From assembly GCA_030426925.1 (NCBI GenBank), contig JAUHXT010000012.1, positions 1-37,273 of the forward strand: a stretch of DNA of 37,273 nt. Direction: 5' to 3'. The stretch comes from Alphaproteobacteria bacterium. GTDB lineage: Bacteria; Pseudomonadota; Alphaproteobacteria; Micavibrionales; Micavibrionaceae. The position numbers and the translations under genes were made by a program. Below the pieces are notes generated by a model, which had not been told where the DNA came from, searched no databases, and saw nothing but the letters and a program-made list of their open reading frames with translations. Positions 8,430 through 19,070 of the stretch are shown piece by piece (within the stretch, counting starts at the first letter, position 1; each line of letters begins with the position of its first letter).

Positions 8430-10199
8430 CTACATGCGCTCCGGTACCTCGATCCCCAGCTTTTCCAGCACCAGTTCCAGCTGCTGATAGGTCAGCGCAC
8501 AAAGCGCCAGGCGACTGTTTTTCAGTGCCTCGTCTTCCTCAGAAAGAATATGACAGTTGCCGTAAAACGAACTGAAAGTCTGCGCCAGTTTATACGCATA
8601 TTCACACAAGTGGTGCGGGGCGTAGTTAGCCAATGACGCCGCGAAATATTCAGGCAGTTCGGTAAGCAACAGCGCAAGCGGCGTGTCTGCTTCCTGCAAC
8701 ACAAAATCCTTCGCTGCGGTTAAGTCGTAGCCCGCCTTACGCAAAAGCGATTTAATCCGCACGGCTTGATAGAGCAAATACGGCCCCGTTTTCCCTTCGA
8801 ATGACGTCAGGCGGTCAAGGTCGAACACATAATCGGATTGCCGCTGGTTTTGCAGGTCGGCAAATTTAATCGCGGCCAGCGCAACCTTGTGCGCCACATC
8901 TTCGCGTTCCTCATCACCCATATCCTGCGCGAGATCGGCTTCCGCCAGGCGTTCCCGCGCCTTTTCCTCAGCCATGGAAATCAGGTCTTCGAGCCGCATA
9001 ACACCGCCAGCGCGGGTTTTAAACGGCTTACCGTCCTTCCCGTTCATCGTCCCGAATCCTGCATGGGTCAGCTCGACCTCTTCAGGAACAATAGGCTCTA
9101 ATCCCGCTGCTTCTTTTCTAGCTGCACGGAAGACTTGTTCAAAATGAAGAGATTGTCGTTGATCAACAACATAAATAATCTTTTTAGGATCATAAAGATT
9201 CATCCGCTCTACAAGAGTGGCAAGATCTGTTGTGCCATACATTACAGCACCATCAGTTTTATATAGTATAAGTGGTGGCACTTCTTTGTTATCGCTTCCT
9301 TTTGCGACATTTATTACAAGCGCACCCTTACTTTCATGAGCAATAGTAGTTTCTTTAAATTTCTCTACCATTGGCGCAATTAGATCGTGAACGGCAGCTT
9401 CGCCCTTCCACAAATCAAAATGAACGCCAAGGCTCGCGTAAGTCTTCTTCATCCCGGCAACGGACACATCAAAAATCTTCTGCCAGATGGTAATATAAGG
9501 CTCTTCCTTATTCTGCAGTTTGACGGTCGTGGCCTGGGCGTCAGCCATCAGCTCGGCATTTTCTTTCGCGGACGCAGACGCTTTGGGATAACGCACAGCC
9601 ATATCGTCCATCATCGCCTGCACGGCAAACGGGTCGTTCACGTCGGTATTGAGGACAAGCCCTTCCTCCCCTTCGCGCAAATAATCGCCGATCAGCATGC
9701 CCAGATGCGTGCCCCAGTCACCCATATGAACGTCGCCCAGCGTGTCATAGCCCGCGAACGTCATCACGCGCCGCACGGAATCCCCGATGATCGCCGCGCG
9801 CAAATGCCCGACATGCATGGGCTTCGCGATATTCGGTCCACCGTAATCCAGCACCACAGTGCCGTCACCCAGAACGGGAACACCGAGCCGGTCATCGCCC
9901 GCAATATCCTTCAAATGATTTTGTAAGTAGTCGCCGGTAACGGTAAGGTTGATGAACCCCGGCCCTGCTATCTCAATTTTTGAAAATATATCGCTAGCCT
10001 GTAGCGTATCAACGACGGCTTGCGCCACCTCGCGCGGATTTTTCTTCGCCAGCTTCGCAGCCGCCATCGCGCCGTTGCATTGGAATTGCGCAAGGTCGGG
10101 GCGGTCGGACACCTGCACCGCGCCGAGTTCGGCCGGGAGCCCCTGCGCCTCAAACGCTTTTCCAACCACATCCGATAATTTTGAAATCAATGACATCAT
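8430..10199 (-). CDS. argS: Arginyl-tRNA synthetase
   Basis: It attaches arginine to tRNA-Arg in the cytoplasm (class I synthetase). The 589 residues (E. coli 577) show the N-terminal Add1 domain, DYGGPNIAKPMHVGHLRAA with the HIGH-type HVGH near residue 128, the MGDWGTHLGMLIGDYL motif, the KMSKS-equivalent loop MNGKDGKPFKTRAGG, and the C-terminal DALR anticodon-binding domain. Two adjacent ATGs (10199, 10196) could start it; neither has a strong ribosome binding site. It converges with the secreted-protein gene with only 10 bases between stops. A segment of about 9075-9395 is markedly AT-rich compared with the rest of the gene, yet the protein stays in frame and family-like. Confidence 0.96.
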   Translation of the reverse strand: MMSLISKLSDVVGKAFEAQGLPAELGAVQVSDRPDLAQFQCNGAMAAAKLAKKNPREVAQAVVDTLQASDIFSKIEIAGPGFINLTVTGDYLQNHLKDIAGDDRLGVPVLGDGTVVLDYGGPNIAKPMHVGHLRAAIIGDSVRRVMTFAGYDTLGDVHMGDWGTHLGMLIGDYLREGEEGLVLNTDVNDPFAVQAMMDDMAVRYPKASASAKENAELMADAQATTVKLQNKEEPYITIWQKIFDVSVAGMKKTYASLGVHFDLWKGEAAVHDLIAPMVEKFKETTIAHESKGALVINVAKGSDNKEVPPLILYKTDGAVMYGTTDLATLVERMNLYDPKKIIYVVDQRQSLHFEQVFRAARKEAAGLEPIVPEEVELTHAGFGTMNGKDGKPFKTRAGGVMRLEDLISMAEEKARERLAEADLAQDMGDEEREDVAHKVALAAIKFADLQNQRQSDYVFDLDRLTSFEGKTGPYLLYQAVRIKSLLRKAGYDLTAAKDFVLQEADTPLALLLTELPEYFAASLANYAPHHLCEYAYKLAQTFSSFYGNCHILSEEDEALKNSRLALCALTYQQLELVLEKLGIEVPERM

Positions 10200-10249
10200 A
10201 GCCCAGTGTTCTTAGCGTATTGGCGGGGTTGCGGCAAGCCTGTTCCTGC

Positions 10250-10324
10250 CTTTCAGTTCGTTGCAAATCGGCCCTGTTTTTCAAAAAACCCCTTTGATTT
10301 TAAAGGATTTTCTTTCAGTTCGTT
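10250..10324. repeat. Direct repeat pair in the argS/orphan-gene divergent region
   Basis: The 13-mer CTTTCAGTTCGTT occurs at 10250-10262 and again at 10312-10324, 62 bases apart start to start, in the 250-base region between the divergent genes. It may be a pair of regulator sites or a repeat remnant. Confidence 0.5.
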
Positions 10325-10413
10325 TTGAAGCCCAAAAACCGTGGCCACCAACGCCTGGTTCGAAATAAGCTGACTGCCATTATAGGATAATATTCCTGTT
10401 ATGGCAAGTTTTG

Positions 10414-10441
10414 TTGACAAATGCTGTAATTTACATATAAC
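10414..10441 (+). promoter_or_regulatory. Strong sigma70-type promoter of the orphan gene
   Basis: A perfect -35 TTGACA (10414-10419) is followed after 16 bases by TATAAC (10436-10441). The predicted start of transcription (about 10448) is at or next to the ATG at 10450, and no ribosome binding site precedes it, so the mRNA is probably leaderless. Confidence 0.6.
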
Positions 10442-10449
10442 TGAGCGCT

Positions 10450-11481
10450 ATGTTAGAGGGTAAAGTATTAGCACAGGCAAATGAGGCCTTTCGCCAGGCG
10501 ACAGGACAAATGAGAAGCCCTGTTTCGATGATAGGACAGGATATTCGAATTGGCCGTAAAAAGGCTGGTGAGATGTTTGCCAAGTTCAGGGAATTCCATG
10601 AGAATTTGGCCGATATTGTCCCAATGCCTATCAAGCAATACTGGTTCGACATCGAAAGCAAAGTTCCAAAAGGGAAAAAAACAGTTGTAACACTTTCGAA
10701 GCGCAGTACCCTGTGGTACATGGCCGTGGAAGACGATGGCAGCAACACCCCGAATTATGGTCTCTTCACCCCGTCATACCTGCGCTATGATTTACACGCG
10801 GATAATTTTACGATCCAGGGCAGGCCATCGCCGTTCTGCTTTGCAGTTGATCACATTCAGTTCAGGTTCAGGGAAGGCGGTATGCGGCTGGATTACCAGT
10901 CGGATGATTTCATCAATGTGATCGCTTACAGTCTTGCGATATCTCGCGCAGTCAGTAAAGTGCATTTCAGCCAACCGGACGCGCAGCCGGTTCCTGTCGT
11001 TCTGCCGCACGCTAACGGCCTGTTTATGGGATACGCAGAATCAGTCGCAGACAACCATTACGACATTCATATCTGGCATAACACGCGTGGTAAAAGAAGT
11101 CCGCAAAGCAGAAGGATTTCAGGATATAACGATTCATGGTCCCCGACATGCCGCATCGTTCTGAAAACATTCGTTTCACAGGACAAACTAAGCCGGTCGC
11201 AAGAAAAGTTAAGAACAAACCTGCTGGAAACGATAACGGCGCAAGAGCATCGCATCGGAATGAACGCTATTGTTGATACATTCCAATCAGCGGGAAAAAT
11301 GAAAATTGATTACGAGGCTGTCGCAGCCATCGACCGTAAAGTGAAAGCGATAGTTGATAGCGATGAATGGAAACGTGAAATGCGTATAGGCCAAAAGCAC
11401 CTGCCTGAAGCAAGGCTGGCCCTGCGTGAACAATTACGCCGCCGCAATAATGAAGGCCCGAAGGGCAACCAGCCGGGTTAA
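10450..11481 (+). CDS. Orphan protein of unknown function
   Basis: I do not recognise this 343-residue protein. It has no signal peptide or membrane segment and looks cytoplasmic. The N-terminal ~60 residues and the C-terminal ~100 residues are helical and charged (LRTNLLETITAQEHRIGMNA, LPEARLALREQLRRRNN). The middle is mixed alpha/beta with aromatic-rich strands (STLWYMAVEDDG, PSPFCFAVDHIQFRFREGG, GYAESVADNHYDIHIWHN). It is divergent from argS, monocistronic, and followed by palindromic repeats. Base use matches the neighbouring genes, and the strong promoter supports it being a real gene. The C-terminal GNQPG tail is polar. Confidence 0.75.
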   Translation: MLEGKVLAQANEAFRQATGQMRSPVSMIGQDIRIGRKKAGEMFAKFREFHENLADIVPMPIKQYWFDIESKVPKGKKTVVTLSKRSTLWYMAVEDDGSNTPNYGLFTPSYLRYDLHADNFTIQGRPSPFCFAVDHIQFRFREGGMRLDYQSDDFINVIAYSLAISRAVSKVHFSQPDAQPVPVVLPHANGLFMGYAESVADNHYDIHIWHNTRGKRSPQSRRISGYNDSWSPTCRIVLKTFVSQDKLSRSQEKLRTNLLETITAQEHRIGMNAIVDTFQSAGKMKIDYEAVAAIDRKVKAIVDSDEWKREMRIGQKHLPEARLALREQLRRRNNEGPKGNQPG

Positions 11482-11492
11482 GAACGCCATAT

Positions 11493-11555
11493 CATTGCGA
11501 GCATAGCGAAGCAATCCATGGATTGCCGCGTCGGGCCATCGCCCTCCTCGCAATG
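11493..11555. repeat. Palindromic dispersed-type repeat (CATTGCGAG family)
   Basis: The outer arms CATTGCGAG (11493-11501) and CTCGCAATG (11547-11555) are exact reverse complements. Inside is a perfect 16-base palindrome GCAATCCATGGATTGC (11511-11526). This resembles a mobile palindromic repeat seen in many proteobacterial genomes (from memory). Confidence 0.65.
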
Positions 11556-11578
11556 ACGTTTGTAATTTGGATTATAAA

Positions 11579-11671
11579 GTCAGCGAAAATTCGGATGTTT
11601 TGAGAACCGGAGCGCAGCGTACATTAAAGTACGTGAGCACCGGAAGCGCAAAAACGCCGGATTTACAGCGC
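11579..11671. repeat. Long imperfect palindrome downstream of gyrB
   Basis: A ~93-base imperfect inverted repeat is centred on CGTAC-ATTAAA-GTACG (11618-11633). The arms carry matching ACCGGAGCGC and ACCGGAAGCGC segments and outer GTCAGCG/CAGCGC ends. A transcript of either strand could fold into a long hairpin just after the gyrB stop. Its layout resembles the element near 23333. Confidence 0.55.
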
Positions 11672-11684
11672 TTTAGAATTCAAA

Positions 11685-14165
<2,481 letters not shown>

Positions 14166-14293
14166 CTACTCACCTAAAAGTCGGTAATTTTTTGCTCAAA
14201 AGGCCTTATTTTCAGGGCTTTTTGGAAGATATTCCGTTATAGCATTTGGCCATAGCGAACACAAAGAAATTTGCGGTTTTTTTCCCGCTTTTT

Positions 14294-15430
14294 TCAGGCC
14301 GCAAGCCCTTGATTTTCCTGATGAATTTGCGCCGTTTCGACTTGGAAAAACTGCGCCGTTTTTGAAACAGCCGAAAACAGCGTTTTGTCCGTTCCGGTCA
14401 TCCATACCTGCCCGCCCAAAGCGCCCAAAAGATCGTATAAGGCCGCCCTGCGCCCTTCATCAAGGTGCGCCGCCACTTCATCCAAAAGCAGGATCGGTGG
14501 CGCTCCGCGTTCCGCCTTGATCAGTTGCGCATGCGCAAGGATAAGGCCGATCAGCAGCGCTTTCTGCTCCCCCGTCGAACAATGCGCGGCGGCCATGGAT
14601 TTTGCGGCGTAGGTAACCTGTAAATCGCTTTTATGCGGACCGGATGCCGCCCCGCCCGTACGCGCATCCTGTTTGCGCGATTCTTTAAACTGGTAGCGCA
14701 GCATATCTTCAACCTCCAGCGCCGGGGATTTGGCCAGCAATTCTTCCACAGTCCCCGCGGCCCTTAAGGTTGCGCGCGGAAAATGCGAATCATCTGACTT
14801 GTCGCACGCCGCCTGCAACCGCCCGATAAAATCATGCCGCGCAGCGGCCAGCGCAATGCCGGTTTCCGCCATCTGCGCCTCCAGCGAATCCAGCCATGCC
14901 GGATCGGGCGTATCCTCGCCCTGCAGTAATTTCGAACGCTGTCGCATCGCGTTTTCATAGCGCGTCACCCGCCCCGAATGGCCGGGATCGAACGCAAAGA
15001 TAAGACGGTCGAGAAAACGCCGGCGTTCCGACGCCCCTTCAATAAACAGCCCGTCCATTTGCGGGGTGAGCCAGATAACGGACAGGAAATCGGTCAGAGC
15101 CGTCTGCGCCTTCGCCGTCTCCCCGTTAATCCGCACCACACGCTTGTCCTTGACCGGATCAAGGCCGGAGCCGATTTTGACGATTCCGACATCGGTTTGC
15201 ACGTCCGCCGCCACCGCCCAGGGATCGCCCGCATCATTTTTCTGCATGTCCTGAATTTTTACGCTGCGCAAGCCCCGCCCCGGAGACAGCATGGAAACGC
15301 CCTCCAGCACATTGGTCTTCCCCGCCCCGTTCGCGCCATACAGCACGACAAGCCCGGATGATAAACCATCCAGCCGCGCAGCGTCATAACAGCGAAAATT
15401 GGTGAGTTTCAGATTGGATAAAAACGACAC
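14294..15430 (-). CDS. recF: DNA replication and repair protein RecF
   Basis: RecF is an SMC/ABC-like ATPase that helps RecOR load RecA at single-strand gaps. The 378 residues show Walker A GANGAGKTNVLEG near residue 33, an ABC-signature region near STGEQKALLIGLILAHA, and Walker B-like LLLDEVAAHLDEGRR. The N-terminal LTNFRCYDAARLD is family-like. It follows dnaN by 11 bases, so the two are co-transcribed. The conserved replication gene order supports the assignment. Confidence 0.96.
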   Translation of the reverse strand: MSFLSNLKLTNFRCYDAARLDGLSSGLVVLYGANGAGKTNVLEGVSMLSPGRGLRSVKIQDMQKNDAGDPWAVAADVQTDVGIVKIGSGLDPVKDKRVVRINGETAKAQTALTDFLSVIWLTPQMDGLFIEGASERRRFLDRLIFAFDPGHSGRVTRYENAMRQRSKLLQGEDTPDPAWLDSLEAQMAETGIALAAARHDFIGRLQAACDKSDDSHFPRATLRAAGTVEELLAKSPALEVEDMLRYQFKESRKQDARTGGAASGPHKSDLQVTYAAKSMAAAHCSTGEQKALLIGLILAHAQLIKAERGAPPILLLDEVAAHLDEGRRAALYDLLGALGGQVWMTGTDKTLFSAVSKTAQFFQVETAQIHQENQGLAA

Positions 15431-15441
15431 GTTGCCGAACG

Positions 15442-16557
15442 TTACACCCGCAGCGGCATCAGGACGTAGAGGGCCGAAGAATCGCCCGTATCCTGAATAA
15501 TCGTCGGAGAAGCGGAATCCGCCAGCGTCAGGCGGCAGCCGTCCCCTTCGATCTGCGACGTGATGTCCAGCAGATATTTGGCGTTGAAGCCGATTTCCAT
15601 GTTGTCGTTGCCGTTGATTTCGATGTCTTCCACCGCGCTGCCGCTTTCCGGGGAATTGGCGGAGATTGTCATCGTCTTGTCATTCAGCATGATTTTCACC
15701 GCACGTGATTTGCCGTCCGAAATCGTGGACACACGGTCGATAGCGGCCGTAAAGATTTTCGGGTTTACTTCGACAATCTTGTCATTGCCTTCCGGGATCA
15801 CACGTTGGTAATCCGGGAACGTGCCGTCAATCAGCTTGGACGTCAGGACAATATGGTCAAACGCGTAACGGATTTTACTTTCTGACAAGGTAATCTGGAT
15901 CGCATCGCCGGCATCTTCAATCAGCTTACGCACTTCATTCACGGCCTTGCGCGGGATAATAATGCCCGGCATATCGCCAGCGCCATCGGGAAGCGGCATT
16001 TCAAAACGCGCCAGACGGTGACCGTCTGTCGCAACCGCGCGCAAAACTTTTACGCCTTCATTTTCCGCAGCATGCAGGTAAATACCGTTTAAGTAGTAAC
16101 GGGTTTCCTCCGTGCTCATCGCAAAACGTGTGCGGTCAATCATCGCCCGCAGGTCATTGGCAGGGATAGAGAACTGGACCGGCAAATCGCCCTGACCGAT
16201 TTCAGGGAAATCGGAAACCGGCAGACAACTCAGTTTAAAGTTGGAGCGCCCGGATTTTACGTTCATCTGGTTACCGGAACTATCCAGCTCCAGCTCAATA
16301 TTGGCATCTTCGGGCAGACGTTTGACGATTTCAAACAGGGTCTGCGCCGGTACGGTGGTGGAGCCTTCCGCATCGACCTGCGCGGCAACCGCTTCGTTAA
16401 TTTCAAGGTCCATATCGGTTGTCGCCAGGCTCAGAACACCGTCTTCGGCCTTCATCAACACGTTAGACAAAATAGGGATTGTATTCCTGCGCTCCACAGC
16501 ACTTTGCACGTGAGCCAAAGATCGAAGAAGGGCAGCGCGTTCAATACTCAATTTCAT
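15442..16557 (-). CDS. dnaN: DNA polymerase III beta sliding clamp
   Basis: DnaN is the ring-shaped processivity factor that tethers DNA polymerase III and many repair enzymes to DNA. The 371-residue length is normal, and the three clamp-fold repeats can be followed: N-terminal MKLSIERAALLRSL...ERRNTIPILSNV, the central RYYLNGIYLHAAENEG...VATDGHRLA, and the C-terminal FNAKYLLDI with the end SALYVLMPLRV, where family proteins end in MP(M/L)R. It lies between dnaA (own terminator) and recF (11 bases). A weak GGATGA ribosome-binding-like stretch precedes the ATG. Confidence 0.97.
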   Translation of the reverse strand: MKLSIERAALLRSLAHVQSAVERRNTIPILSNVLMKAEDGVLSLATTDMDLEINEAVAAQVDAEGSTTVPAQTLFEIVKRLPEDANIELELDSSGNQMNVKSGRSNFKLSCLPVSDFPEIGQGDLPVQFSIPANDLRAMIDRTRFAMSTEETRYYLNGIYLHAAENEGVKVLRAVATDGHRLARFEMPLPDGAGDMPGIIIPRKAVNEVRKLIEDAGDAIQITLSESKIRYAFDHIVLTSKLIDGTFPDYQRVIPEGNDKIVEVNPKIFTAAIDRVSTISDGKSRAVKIMLNDKTMTISANSPESGSAVEDIEINGNDNMEIGFNAKYLLDITSQIEGDGCRLTLADSASPTIIQDTGDSSALYVLMPLRV

Positions 16558-16670
16558 GACTTAATCATCCGGTCTGTTTGAAAACTATATGCATAATATG
16601 AACAAAAATCATAGAGCACAAGACCTAAGTAAGCCATAGGTTTTGAGCCGTTTTACACGAAGTTTTGATA

Positions 16671-16695
16671 AAAAAACGCGGGCATAACGCCCGCG
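16671..16695 (-). terminator. Rho-independent terminator of dnaA
   Basis: On the minus strand a 7-bp stem CGCGGGC/GCCCGCG with a 5-base loop is followed directly by a run of seven T's (the next base after the A-run 16671-16676 is also A). It lies just after the dnaA stop, upstream of dnaN, so dnaN probably has its own promoter in the remaining ~110 bases. Confidence 0.85.
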
Positions 16696-16746
16696 CCTAG
16701 GAGGAGACCTTTGGAAAAGGAACTTACTTATATGAACGACAGCGTA

Positions 16747-18180
16747 TTAACCTGTGAGAGCGCGGCGGATGATTTCAACATCCTGCGCAATCTGGGCGTC
16801 ATCGCCAACCAGCTCTTCAATCTTGCGTACCGCATGCATCACGGTTGTGTGATCGCGGCCACCGAACTTGCGGCCGATTTCCGGCAAACTCCGGGCTGTC
16901 AGCTGCTTGGCCAGATACATCGCAACCTGTCTTGGGCGCGCAACATTGCGGGCACGGCGGGCAGAATGCATGTCCGTCAGGCGGATATTATAATGCTCGG
17001 CCACCTTGCGCTGGATTTCATCAATCGTAATCCGGCGGTCGTGTGAACGCAGCAGGTCCTGCAGGACTTCCTGTGTGCTTTCCAGCGTGATCACCTGCTT
17101 GGCGACATCGGCGTGGGCAACGATACGGTTCAGCGCACCTTCCAACTCGCGGATATTGGATGTGACTTTCAGCGCCAGGAATTCCAGCACCGCATCCGGC
17201 ACATCGGCCTGAAGCTGGTCACGCTTGGCCTGAAGAATACCAAGGCGCAAATCATAGGTAGACGGCTGGATATCAGCCACCAGCCCCCATGCCAGGCGGG
17301 AACGCAGACGCTCATCAAGGCCTGTCAGGTCGCTCGGCGCCTTGTCGGCTGAGATAATGATCTGCTTGTTCTGGTCAACCAGCGCATTAAAGGTATGGAA
17401 GAATTCTTCCTGTGTGGACTCCTTGCCGCTGATAAACTGGATATCGTCCATCATCAACACGTCCACAGAACGGAAAAATTCCTTAAACGCCATTGTTTCG
17501 TTGGACCGCAGGGCCTTCACAAACTGGTACATGAATTTTTCGGCGGACAGGTAAACGACAATCTTTTCCGGGTTCTGCTTTTGCATCGCGTGGGCGATTG
17601 CGTGCATGAGGTGGGTTTTACCAAGACCAACACCGCCGTAAAGGAACAACGGGTTGAAAGGAACGCTCTGGCTTTCTACCACGCGCAAGGCGGCGGCGTG
17701 TGCCAGAGCATTTGGTTTCCCGACCACGAAACTTTCAAATGTAAAGCGCGCATCGAGCGGTGATTCGAAATCATACCCTTCCAGCTTGGGCGCTTCCTGA
17801 TTTTCATTGGCTTTAAGCGGAATAGCAGCTTCATCGTCATCATCAACCGGAATGGCGTTCTGAACGACGACAACTTCGAGTCGCTTAATCTCTTCATTCT
17901 TTTCCTGGCACATTTCCAGAATGCGTTTCGCATAGTGCGTACCAATCCAGTCACGCATGAAACGTGTCGGAACGGACACTTCCATCGTACCATGATAATA
18001 GGCCTGCAATGCCATCGGCTTCAGCCAGCTTCTAAAAACAGCCTCCCCGAATTCCCCACGCATTTCCTTATAAACCTTCTTCCATACATCCATAATTTCA
18101 GGACCAGGAACAAAAGAATCTGTTTGATAGCTTTGATCGCTGTAATTGACTGACAAGTTAGTCCCTCCGGCTTCAGACAT
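16747..18180 (-). CDS. dnaA: Chromosomal replication initiator DnaA
   Basis: DnaA binds DnaA boxes, melts oriC and recruits the helicase. Within 477 residues are domain I near the N-terminus (VWKKVYKEMRGEFGEAVFRS), a variable acidic linker, the AAA+ domain with Walker A GGVGLGKTHLMHA and Walker B LMMDDIQFI, and domain IV with the DnaA signature near GRDHTTVMHAVRKI. The N-terminal ~25-residue extension before domain I is polar. GGAGAG lies ~11 bases before the ATG. It has its own terminator after the stop, and the ~490 bases upstream are AT-rich and gene-free. Confidence 0.97.
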   Translation of the reverse strand: MSEAGGTNLSVNYSDQSYQTDSFVPGPEIMDVWKKVYKEMRGEFGEAVFRSWLKPMALQAYYHGTMEVSVPTRFMRDWIGTHYAKRILEMCQEKNEEIKRLEVVVVQNAIPVDDDDEAAIPLKANENQEAPKLEGYDFESPLDARFTFESFVVGKPNALAHAAALRVVESQSVPFNPLFLYGGVGLGKTHLMHAIAHAMQKQNPEKIVVYLSAEKFMYQFVKALRSNETMAFKEFFRSVDVLMMDDIQFISGKESTQEEFFHTFNALVDQNKQIIISADKAPSDLTGLDERLRSRLAWGLVADIQPSTYDLRLGILQAKRDQLQADVPDAVLEFLALKVTSNIRELEGALNRIVAHADVAKQVITLESTQEVLQDLLRSHDRRITIDEIQRKVAEHYNIRLTDMHSARRARNVARPRQVAMYLAKQLTARSLPEIGRKFGGRDHTTVMHAVRKIEELVGDDAQIAQDVEIIRRALTG

Positions 18181-18668
18181 TTTTCTTTACTCTCCACGAC
18201 TAGGTTAAAGTTAAAATTACAAATTCATTTTCTATCGAACAGGCAAAGAAAAGGCGCTCTTTGAATCACACCGACCCAAAGCTTTTAAAAAGCCTACACC
18301 GTAAATTTCAGTCTTTGCTGTTCTACTTTTTGGGTTTGCAACAGTTCAAAAGGAACTTCGAACAAACAAACCAATCGGGGTACGAAATATACCCAACCCT
18401 CAGTGACGAATCCTAAGATTCGAATATGTTATTTTTTTTGTTGTTTAATTCGTTCATTCCGAAAATCAAGTTTTCGCCGTGAACAAAAAAACCTTATCCA
18501 GATTCTAAACACGTTTCAATGAGAATAAATAGTGAACTTCTAAAAAAGAAATATTTTTTTAACGCACATAAGTGCTTATGCAACTGAGCCCTGGGAAATA
18601 CTTCACAGGGCAAAATAACAAGAAATAAAAATTAAAAATATTGGACGCGAATATTTTTCGTATCGCGG
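18181..18668. other. Gene-free AT-rich region upstream of dnaA; possible replication origin
   Basis: No coding gene is visible in 488 bases between rpsT and dnaA. The stretch 18420-18560 is very AT-rich, with long T and A runs. One near-consensus DnaA box (TTATCCAGA, 18494-18502) is present, and a perfect box (TTATCCACA) lies beyond rpsT at 18970. A GCCCTG...CAGGGC hairpin (18588-18612) has no T-run on either strand. The setting next to dnaA fits an origin, but the box number is low. In many alphaproteobacteria oriC lies elsewhere. Confidence 0.35.
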
Positions 18669-18941
18669 TTAAGCTGCTTTCGCAAGTGCTTTGATTTTCG
18701 CAGACAGGCGAGACAATTTCCGGCCAGCTGTGTTTTTGTGCAAAATACCTTTTGCAACCCCTCTGTGAATTTCAGGTTGGGCAGTTTGAAGAGCCTGTTG
18801 CGCTTCCTTTGCATCTCCGGCTTCGATCGCCAGTTCGATCTTTTTAATGAAAGTACGAATACGTCCGCGACGTGCGCCATTAATATCGGCACGACGGGCG
18901 TTCCGGCGAATACGTTTCTTTGAAGATGCATGGTTAGCCAT
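18669..18941 (-). CDS. rpsT: 30S ribosomal protein S20
   Basis: S20 is a primary binder of 16S rRNA in the small subunit. The 90-residue basic, all-helical protein starts [20 protein letters not shown], the family's N-terminal pattern, and ends in an Ala/Lys-rich helix ([15 protein letters not shown]). The typical S20 landmark is [15 protein letters not shown]. It stands alone between dnaA and the mutM group, an arrangement common in alphaproteobacteria. Its predicted promoter overlaps a DnaA box. Confidence 0.96.
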   Translation of the reverse strand: MANHASSKKRIRRNARRADINGARRGRIRTFIKKIELAIEAGDAKEAQQALQTAQPEIHRGVAKGILHKNTAGRKLSRLSAKIKALAKAA

Positions 18942-18969
18942 AGTTCTTTACCTGCTGTAATTCCTTAAT

Positions 18970-18978
18970 TTATCCACA
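18970..18978 (+). promoter_or_regulatory. Consensus DnaA box at the rpsT start site
   Basis: TTATCCACA is an exact match to the strict DnaA box. It lies a few bases downstream of the predicted rpsT transcription start and ~790 bases from the dnaA start codon. Confidence 0.6.
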
Positions 18979-18987
18979 GAATGCTAG

Positions 18988-19017
18988 GTTTTACGCATTC
19001 GGAAGGGGGTTTGTCAA
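18988..19017 (-). promoter_or_regulatory. rpsT promoter
   Basis: On the minus strand a perfect -35 TTGACA (19012-19017) is followed after 18 bases by TAAAAC (18988-18993). The predicted transcription start is near 18981, about 40 bases before the rpsT ATG. Confidence 0.55.
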
Positions 19018-19070
19018 GCGAAACATATAACCCCCTTTAAATTAAGCCTTTTAGGCACTCGCCCCGCAAT

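Noticed and set aside
18588-18612. GCCCTG...CAGGGC hairpin as a terminator for rpsT
   Set aside because: Neither strand shows a T-run after the stem.
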